Shown: positions 36,499 through 46,000 of the stretch, piece after piece | Layout of the letters: the number at the start of each line of letters is the position of its first letter | Numbering within the stretch: position 1 is the first letter of the stretch | Assembly: GCA_030704615.1 (NCBI GenBank) | Contig: CM060733.1 | Coordinates: forward strand, 62,062,001-62,126,000 | Direction of reading: 5' to 3' | DNA: 64,000 nucleotides | From: Takakia lepidozioides | Taxonomy: Eukaryota; Streptophyta; Takakiopsida; Takakiales; Takakiaceae | Made by a program: the position numbers and the translations under genes | Notes under the pieces: model-generated | Told to the model about the DNA's origin: nothing | Database searches by the model: none | What the model saw: the letters and a program-made list of their open reading frames with translations, nothing else

Positions 36499-38008
36499 TT
36501 ATGGGGTATATATGTGTTGCAAGTGTTGGGGCACCAACCCTCTTGCATGTTTTTCGCATGACTCTGGGTCCGTTTTCCTTGCCTCAACGAAATCACGTTT
36601 CTTTTTCAAAGACATATTGTTATTGTCATTTACAGAACGGAAACTCTTTGCTGCCGCAAGGTGCAACATTCCTGCATCACTCTTGGCCAGGATATCGACA
36701 ACCTGGCCCCTACAAATTCGAAGACATGACAACACATGTTTCTCCAAGTATTTGTCATCACCAACAATGCGAAGTATGTCGGTAAATTCTTCGTCCATGG
36801 AGGCTGGTACGAGGACAGACTCGACATCATAGGGAATGTCATCTGTGGAAGGTCCGTCTGTTGCATTTTCCAAACCCTCTTGATCGCTGCCGCTCGCATT
36901 GTGCAACAGCAGATTATGCAATCCTCTATGAATGGTTCCCAGCGCCGTGCCACAAGCGCACACTATGAGTCTATCCTGCAAGTGTGGATGAAGCAACTTC
37001 AGAACTCGGCTTGATGCTTGCACAAATTACCCTTCATTGCCCATGGGCAAGTGTAAGAAGCCCAATTGCATCCGGGGTTGTAAACAATGTAAGTTGTGTT
37101 TGGGTGATCGATGCTTAGAACATAGGCTCCAGGATGCAACGGAAGAGTAACATTGCAAGTTGGGATGTCGCGTGCTGCAAGCACAGAACTGGATATGTAC
37201 TTTTCCTGTTTGTCATTCCTTATGAATCCGTGCGTCTTCAGGTGAATTGCGTACCAGTAGTGTGTTAGCACACGGCGAGTGAGTTCATGATATCAGCCAA
37301 TCGACTCTACAACCAGTCATTTTGCCTTTCCTCATCCTCAACTTGCCTTCAAGTTTCCATGGTATGCCTCAATGCTTGAATGTTGGTGCCAATTTCTCCT
37401 CTTGATAGAAAAAGACCGACGCGGGGTTCTGGTCTTTCCACATGCGGACACTTTCCGCATTGTTGGCGTGTTCTTTGAATGTTTGCCACGCCCGTTTCTC
37501 GGCTAGGTTGCGGACATCTTGCTCCAACAAGAAATCATCCCATGTCCATGCATCTCCCAACCTGGTGTTGTTCATCACGTGCTCTTTATGTTTCATCATG
37601 ATTTGGGCGACTGACAGGCCTCGGCACAAACATTCGACGACCCAGGCTTTCAATTCCTCGCTAATGTGCGGTGCATAGGCGTGGCGGGTGTTCCTGAACT
37701 CAGCCGACTTCTTATGCGAGGCTTTCCCTTTCGCGTCTGTATGCTCCATGTTGTTGTAGTACGCGAGGACACAAATGTAGGAGGCGAGATAGCATTGTTG
37801 GACCTTGAAACAACATTGACAACCACGCTTGTAAGACTCTCCATACTCTGACTGAACTTTCTCCTTGGGCCTTTATGAGGGTGAGATGTTCCAGCACCCA
37901 TAAGAGGTCCTCCACGCTTTTGTAATGAGTCCGTCTTCCGCATGCTGGTGGAACATTTATAGAATCTTCACTTGGTATGCGCACATGTTGTATTTTTAAG
38001 CTGGGCCC
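36499..38008 (-). pseudogene. SWIM-domain MULE-like transposase remnant, copy B (with C-terminal part)
   Basis: Same as the copy A remnant but with an extra C-terminal segment (36,499-37,023: SSRVLKLLHPHLQDRLIVCA, acidic PSTDDIPYDVESVLVPASMD). The SWIM-like finger is at about 37,022-37,060 (YTCPWAMKGNLCKH) and the N-terminal block at 37,369-37,749 (HISEELKAWVVECLCRG, NAESVRMWKDQNPASVFFYQ). The frame shifts directly after CKHQ, and most of the DDE core is missing. The LLYTMIVFDEW piece is separated from the rest by the extra 770 bp and sits at 38,777-38,863. Confidence 0.65.
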
Positions 38009-38776
38009 AAAGGCAATCATAGCATCAAATCAATGGTGAATGTCTTATCCAAAAGTTGACAGCGTGCAACTCTGGCAATGTTGTCCGCAGTACCTGACAG
38101 TTTACATTTGCATGTGAAATATGTTTGGCAAACAAGTTAGGACATCATTTATCAATTCGAATAGCATGCTAGTGATGACACTTTTTGTGCACTTCAATTG
38201 TGATTTGATGACCTCAAATCTTCTCATCCAAACATGCCACGATGAGGACATCTGTATCTTGAGATGCATAGGGAATGTTCCGGGATCCCATGATCCACGT
38301 ACTGGCTCTGGGAAGCCACTCTCTGTCTATGTGGTTACAGAAATCATTGAGAGAAGGGTACTTGTTACACAAAATCATTATTTCGTATTTTGCCCATGCT
38401 TCACATGCAGGTCCGGACGTGTCGTTCGTGTTATACATGTTTTTGCAAGGTCTTGTAGAACATATGCACATGCAATGTCGGATAGTTGATCGTCATGTTT
38501 GCATTCTTTTGCCACGCTTTTTGAACATGCTATGAACACACAAAAATTGCACACACCTCCACCCCGCCCAACACCGATCTGCGAGACAACACATTATTTT
38601 CAGTAAGTGCTTGTATACATTTAGGGGAAGACAATATAGACGACTACACTTGACATGGATGCTCTTGAAAATACTCGATGACACAAATTTTTGTATTTAC
38701 GTCGTCCACAATGAAGGCGTTAGTTAGTCTATTCTCGTTGTTTTATTTGTTGGTTGAGGGCCGACATGCAACACCT
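38008..38776. other. 770-bp segment present only in copy B
   Basis: Copy A reads straight from AAGCTGG to CTAGCCATAATAAAAT (about 11,254-11,270). Copy B has about 770 bp between the same flanks. No domain is visible in the short frames. Neither clear terminal inverted repeats nor a target-site duplication was found, so either an insertion in B or a deletion in A is possible. Confidence 0.7.
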
Positions 38777-38863
38777 AGCCATAATAAAATACGCAATTGG
38801 AATGTTGTTGAGCCACTCATCGAACACGATCATGGTGTAGAGGAGATATGCATGAACATCCAT

Positions 38864-40074
38864 TTGCTACATGAGATATACATGTTGATTTGAACATGCA
38901 CATGAGCCAACATTTGGAAATAAGAAAAATAGTGCATGTTGAGGAGCTATCGTTTGTGGCTATCAATTGTGTCCATAAAACAAACTTACTTCCTTTTATT
39001 TGTCCCAAAAGGTGCGTCACAAGCTACGATTCGCTCATGATCATGCTTGACCATTTGTTCCTTTTGCTAGATAGTCTGTATGCCGAGAACAAAAGACAGA
39101 CTTTCTGTCATTTGATGTTCAAGTAGGGGTGATTTGTTTTCTTCCTGGCAAAACACTATGTTGGTTCTTATGAACCCACATTCGGACACTATATGCATCA
39201 ATTGAGTGTTTTCGTCATCACACTTGTTGGCAGCAGTCTTGATGTATCTACAGAGGGGGAAGGTGTCACGATTTACCTGTCATGAAGGCTACTTCTTCTT
39301 CACTACCTATTGTTGATACTCGCATATAATGTGCCCACCTTCCATGGCCACTTCCATACTCTGAAGTAGATTCTCTCTCTGATACCAAAGATATTCCTGG
39401 TACTAAAGACTAGGGCAGCTGCAAATAGGGATAGAGTATGCATGGCCACATAATCCAACAGGTCTTGTCCACATGGAAACAGGTTGAAGGGGGGATATCA
39501 ACTTGTCAACCTTTAGGAAGATGGGTGAGCTGATTTGGTAAATCTTCGAAATAGTTGCATTAGTATGTATAATTCGCACACCGCCACATACCTTCAAGGC
39601 ACCTACACATTGAGGCAATAATCTGTTCCATTTTTTGAAATGGCTTCAACTGCAATTTTTTAGATGACTTCACCATAGTGCCCAGAGAAGTTCCAGCACA
39701 CAGTTCGCCGAGTCATGTCTGTCATGTGTTCCCTGGTTGGCATAAGCAGCTGCTGCAGGCACCGACTTGAGTGTCATGTGGGGAGGCCAAGCTTGCACCT
39801 GACCCCATTTTGAAAAAAATAATCTGACTGCTCCGTCCACTAGACCTCCACTTTTGTTTGTTAGTAGACATGTCGTCAACTCGACTAGTGTCCAAGAGCT
39901 CATGTTCACCTGAAGCTGGATGCTTCAATTAACTTCAGGAATAGTTCTCTTGCTGAGTATATGCCTCAGCTGCACTGAACCTCTCTAAAAACAAAAATGC
40001 CAAATTGTTGACATGGCTCTCATGTCTCTTTCAGTCACAATGGGTAAATCCCCAAGCCTTCTGTCTCTCAACTT
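38864..40074. other. Spacer between SWIM remnant and SDR gene, copy B
   Basis: Essentially identical to 11,349-12,559; no gene recognised. Confidence 0.5.
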
Positions 40075-43000
40075 TTACTGAGGAGTCACGTAAGCTGAAG
40101 TGATGCCACCATCGACCAACAGACTTGCGCCGGTCATGAAGGAACTGTCATTGGAAGCCAAAAAGAGTGCTGCCTTGGCCATCTCGATTGCCTCCCCGAA
40201 GCGACCCATGGGAATGTGGACAAGTCGTCTCTGTTTCTTCTCTTCTGTATCCAAAAACTTCATGAGAAGCTCTGTCCTCAAAGGGCCTGGGCAAAGGGCA
40301 TTAACCCGGACTCCTTCTCGTGCATGTGTTACTGCCAGTTCTCGTGTGAGAGCAAGAACTGCTCCTTTGCTTGCTGTGTATGCAATTTGTGGGGTTGCTG
40401 CCCCAAGGAACGCAACAAATGAAGCTGTGTTTATCACTGCACCACCTCCAGCCCTTTTGATGGCTGGAATACCATATCTGCAGCCATTGTGGGAAGATAT
40501 CAGACAGAAATCCTCAAGAAGTAAAATGACTGTTGACAAAGCTCATCCATGCTCTTGAGCGTACCCATGAAGCTTTGTAACAAAAAGATGTGGCTTGAAA
40601 AGTGTAGTCTCGAATCTAGCTTCTTTGCACCTCTAGGGACACTGGAGCCAGAAGTGGTGGAAAGCGGTGAAACTAGCCGAATGCTCTTCCATTCGGAGTC
40701 TACAACATGCACAGAATGTCAACATCTATACTGTTCTAGGAGAAAATCAACCCGTGTACCCATCAGAGGTCACGTATGTGAGGGAGCACACACTTCCTTT
40801 CCTACATTCTGTACTGGATTCTCACTGCACATCAATCCAATGGATAAGCGCATTCTGGAGAACACCAGGAAGACTAAAGAAGAGTTGGAAGGAGAACTCC
40901 GTTGACTTCAATCTGCCAAAATACATGTACCTGCAGCCATAAATGACACCCTTTACATTTACTGCCAGTGTCCGGTCAATCACTTCATCAGGTGTATTTA
41001 TCGCATCGTCATCCTCTGTTTCCATAATGCCTGCATTATTGAAGACTATGTTCAGCCCCCCAAACACCTGTGCCACAGCCAACTTTTTATTAGCACAGCC
41101 TATACCTAGGACCTCTAAGCAAGGTTCCAAACCTGTTAAACATTTCCTTTCAAATGGGAAGCCAACACCCTTTTTGACCTTCAATTTATTGAGAATTTAA
41201 ACAATAGCCGCAAATACCTTCTCAGCCTTAGCAACCATAGCTGCCACATCATTAGCAACAGAGACATCACCCCCAACCGCAAATCCTTGCCCATTTAATT
41301 CATGTATGGCATCAACCGTGCACGCAGCTGCTGCCATGTTTCGGTCAGCTGCGACCACAGAAGCCCCCTCAAGTGCAAACAGCAGTGCAGCCTGCCGCCC
41401 AATCCCACTGCCTGCCCCTGCATGGAAACATATTCACTGGCTGGATAAGCATGTTCAACACTAACCTTCAGTGCTTTCTAGCTTCTTAAGTCTTGGTAAA
41501 GTGCCACATGAAGTTTGTAGTAATCATGCATACGCTCCAAAGCCAACTGGAACACCGATACAGCAGGTAGACTTAGCCAGGAACACGTTTTGCCAGAGCT
41601 GACCACCTCATTTGGAAAGAGCATGTCAGGGAAGGGGGTGACACTACCAACAATGCTAGGAGCTTGATTTAGTAGTAGCTCTCTATAGAGGTGGTTTTGG
41701 CTGGCTCTCCAAGCAGACTCTAAACGTCCTTTAGCACTGTTTTCAGCTGAGGTCAAAGACGTGCAGTGACAGTCTGCTATGTAAAAAAAGATTGTACTCA
41801 TAAGACGTTGTTTGCCGTAGCCTTGTGGCCATTGGCCCCGTTTGAGCGGGAACAAAAGGGACAGAACCTACCTCTGTCAGGGGCTGGCGTTGGTAGTAAG
41901 ACTTACCTTCATATATAGAATTAATCCGGGTTTTCCAGATATCCTCTAGAAATCCCTCCACACAAGCATCAATCTGCTGTGTGTGATTTGCCCAAAAACT
42001 AGACCTCAGGAGGGCCTGGGCTTTTGGCTCAGCCTCGAGACTTTCAAAGTTGGTAAACAGGGGTACAGGCACAATTCCCTTGATAGATTTGAAGAGAGCG
42101 TCTCTTTGGTGAGAGAACCCCGGACAGTGTATCAGAAAATGAATACTGTCTTCAGATTGCCCACACAACGGGCAATTGCACTCTCCCTTTCCTCTCTGCT
42201 TCTGTTTGCTGTTCAAAGGTAGGCTTCCTGCCCTGAGTTTAAATTTCGGTCTAGTGCCGAGAGTGGGTAGACCCTTGAGGTCATCCAAGATGTCCTCCCC
42301 CATGTCACTGACTGGAAACAAGTTCAGGGAAGTTTTCTGCCTAACTTCATTTTCATCAGACAATCTCATGGCAACAGACATGGCATTGGACACTACAGCC
42401 TCTAAGTCAGATTTATCCAGCAGGGTCAAGACTTGCGGATCCAGGTCCAGGTCCTTGAGAATCTCTTCTACTCTCTTCTGCCAGGACTCTCCCTGTCCTC
42501 TAGGAAGCCTATTGACATGGGTGGACTTGAAACGGGAGTACACTAATGTCTCTGTGACTAAATGCCGGCCTTGTGACCTCGTGTCCTTGTTTGTTTCGAC
42601 CTGAAGCGCTTTGCTTCAGGTAAGGTAGTGCATTGGATTTAGTTGGAAAGCTTGGGGCCTTTCCCTCTTTAGAATATGCCTACACGGGCCATTCCCTGCA
42701 ACTCCCTGGAGTGTGATCTCTGAATGGTAACAAGCGGACTCCTACCGCTTGGGGGCAGCCCCTCCGCCCAAATTGGGCAGTCGTATGCTCTGTCTAGCAT
42801 ACTCGGCACTTGGGCTCGGGTTGGTTCCTGTGCTTAAACTTATGGCCTGCGAAAACAATCAAAAATTTAGCTCCTATCAACATCTACACTCCTCAGGGTG
42901 ATCCCTGGGAATTGGTTACTTATGCCAAATCTAGGGCTTCATGTGTAGTTTTTGGGGTGAATCCCAGGATGGACGATGTGTCCTTTAAAACTACATGCTC

Positions 43001-46000
43001 TAGCTTAGGCTTGGATTTCATGGCTAATGGTACCATCTCGAGACTTGATAACAGGGGTACGTTGAAGGTTGCAATGACCAAAAGTGCTTCTAATAGAGTC
43101 CCGCATCAATTCAATCTCAAAGAAGTTCGTCCCTTGACTGGCTGGAGAGCGGTCTTAGACATTGGTGATTCAATGGGGCGCTCTAGGAAGACAACCAAGG
43201 GCAACAACTTCAACTTGAGAGTTTCTAATCGGTTTGACGCTCTGGATGAGGTTGAATCCAAACAACCAGAAGGACAAGATGCCCCTAAGTGTACGGAACC
43301 TGAACGTCCTGAATCTGAAGGATTTGGTACTCTGAATGGTTTACCAATCCTCAAGGTTTACACAAGACGAACAAATTCTATACACGGGGTAATTGTCCCC
43401 AAGCCGTCAGATGGACAATCTGTCTCTAAGTGTGCAGAGCCTGAAGGATTTGGTACTCTAAATGGTTTACCAATCCTCAAAGTCTACACAAGACGAGCAA
43501 AATCTATACACGGGGTAATTGTCCCCAAGCAGTCTGACGGACAATCTGCCCCTATGTGTGCGGAGCCTGTGCGTCGTGTAACTGAAAGATTTGGTACCCT
43601 GAATGGTTTACCAATTCTCAAAGTTTACACAAGACGAGCAAAATCTACACATGGGGTAACTGTCCCCCCTTTGCAGAACGGTTGGCCGTCCAGGAGCAAT
43701 CACAAGCTACCTAGACGACAAACAATTCACACGCAAAGGGCTGGCTTGCGGCTGGCCACTTTCAACTTCTCAGGGTTGACCAACCAAAGGAAACAACTTG
43801 AAGTGGGACAAGTTCTTCGGACTAATGATATTCATATCTGTGCTGGGCAAGAAACATGGGAAACGTCGGATAAACTGGTTGGAGATGTCATTGGTTATAA
43901 ATGGGCAGGTAAGATGTGTACTCTCAAGGCAGCCTCTGCCAAACGCGGTCAAAAAGGGGTCGGATTCTTTGTCCGTGATTTCTTGTTTGACAATTGTGAA
44001 ATTATCAACAAGGGTTTGAGGTACGAGCATAGTATCTGGCTAAAACTGAATTTGAAGGGCGGCATGAGTACAAAGGACCTCTTTGTTGGTTGTGTTTACA
44101 TGCCCACAGAGGGGACCCTTAGTGCTGATGCAGACAAGGCCTTCGAAGATGTAAAGCTGGACTGTGCTTCGTTCCTTGCCAAAGGTCAGGTGGTACTATT
44201 GGGGGACTTCAATGCCCGGGTGGGCAAAGGGATCCATCAGGACGATATCATTGGACCTTTTGGTGAGGACGAGCTGAATTCTAATGGCAGACGGTTAATT
44301 AACTGTCTAGAACAGCTTCAGCTTTTGACCTTGAATAACAGGACAAGAGGTGACCAAGTGCAGTGGACTCGTGAGAAACCCCAAACTGGGGAACGTTCCA
44401 TTGTGGACTATATCATAATGGACAAAATTTTGTTCCCCCAGTGTGCCAATGTGTTGATCGACAGAACTGATATTGGTACCTCTGACCACTTCCTGGTTTG
44501 GACTGAGATCAAAAGGTGTTTTCCCACCACCAAGAGATCTGTGAAACGTTCGATTCGGAAGTGGCGCATAGAAAAATTCCACAATGAGGAGGTCAAGGCT
44601 GAGTACGTCCAGGCCTTGCAAGAGGCTCTCCCTCATTTTGTCCAATCGCTCCAAGAACTTCAGTCATGCTCTGTTAACGCAAGAAATGAAGTCGAAAGAG
44701 CAGTGGACTCTTGGGAGAGTTTCGTTTCCTCCGTGGCTGACAAGATCATTGGGAGGAAACTAATTGTCTGCGGTAGAGCAGTTAATTGGTGGACTAATGA
44801 GATTAAACTCAAGATAGCTGAGAGACGAGCCCTCTATAAAGAGTGCTGCAATTTGGAAACCAACAGAGAATTGTGGGCGAGGTACTACCAGCTCCGTAAA
44901 GATATCAATCAGCTTGTTAGGTCTCAGAAGAAATTATACTGGGACAAGTTATACAGTGAAATAAACTCAAACTACCATGGTGGTAATGACAAGAAATTCT
45001 GGTTGGCCCTTCAACGTTTGTACAAACCGAAAAACGGTCAGCAAGTACAAGCACTGAAGACTACTAAAGGTGCAGTGGTGACTTCATCGGTTGACATTGT
45101 CAAAACCTTTGAAACTCACTACAGTATCCTTGGCAGAACTTCTAGGTCTAACAGTGAGGGGTCTTCTGCTGAATGGAGGGACACAGTTGGAAAAACTGTT
45201 CCTATGATTCAAAACAGCCCTGATGAACTGGAGTATATTTCAATGGCTTATAATGCTCCCATTAGTTCTTCTGAGATTGTGGAAGCAATTGAACATTTAA
45301 ATGGATATAAAGCTGGTGGACCTGATGGTATTGTCAACGAGCTTATCAAGCACGGTGGCGATCCCATGATAGAGGCCCTAGTTCTCCTCTTTAACCTTAT
45401 CTGGAAGACTGAAATGATCCCCTTTCGCTGGCGAAAGGGGGTCATTGTCAATCTATACAAGAAGGGTGACAGAGAAGAACCGGGGAACTACCGTGGCATC
45501 ACGCTCCTCAATGCTGTTGGCAAGACATTCTGCAGAGTTATAAGTACTCGTCTCGAGGTTGATCTGGAGTCTAGAGGTTGTTTCCACGAAGGCCAAGCTG
45601 GCTTTCGGCGAAACAGGGGCTGTGTGGATCATATCTTCACTCTAAGCCAGATTATCCAGGGAAGGAAAAAAGAAGGGAAACCCACTTATGTCTTTTTCCT
45701 GGATGTCAAAAAGGCTTATGACACAGTGTGGAGAGATGGCCTATGGTTACGCCTCTGGTCTTGTGGGATCAAGGGAAAGATGTGGAGAGTTGTCCACAAC
45801 TTGTATGCTCACACCAAAAGCTGTGTCACTGTTAACGGACAGAAGTCCAACTTCTTTGACATAGACCAAGGTGTAGCTCAAGGATGTACTCTCTCCCCTC
45901 TGCTCTTCAATGTTTTCATCAATCAACTCCTCGAGGATGTGGAAAGTGAGGGATTTGGGTTAAGGGTGGGTGATACCACCATACCAGCCCTTATGTTTGC

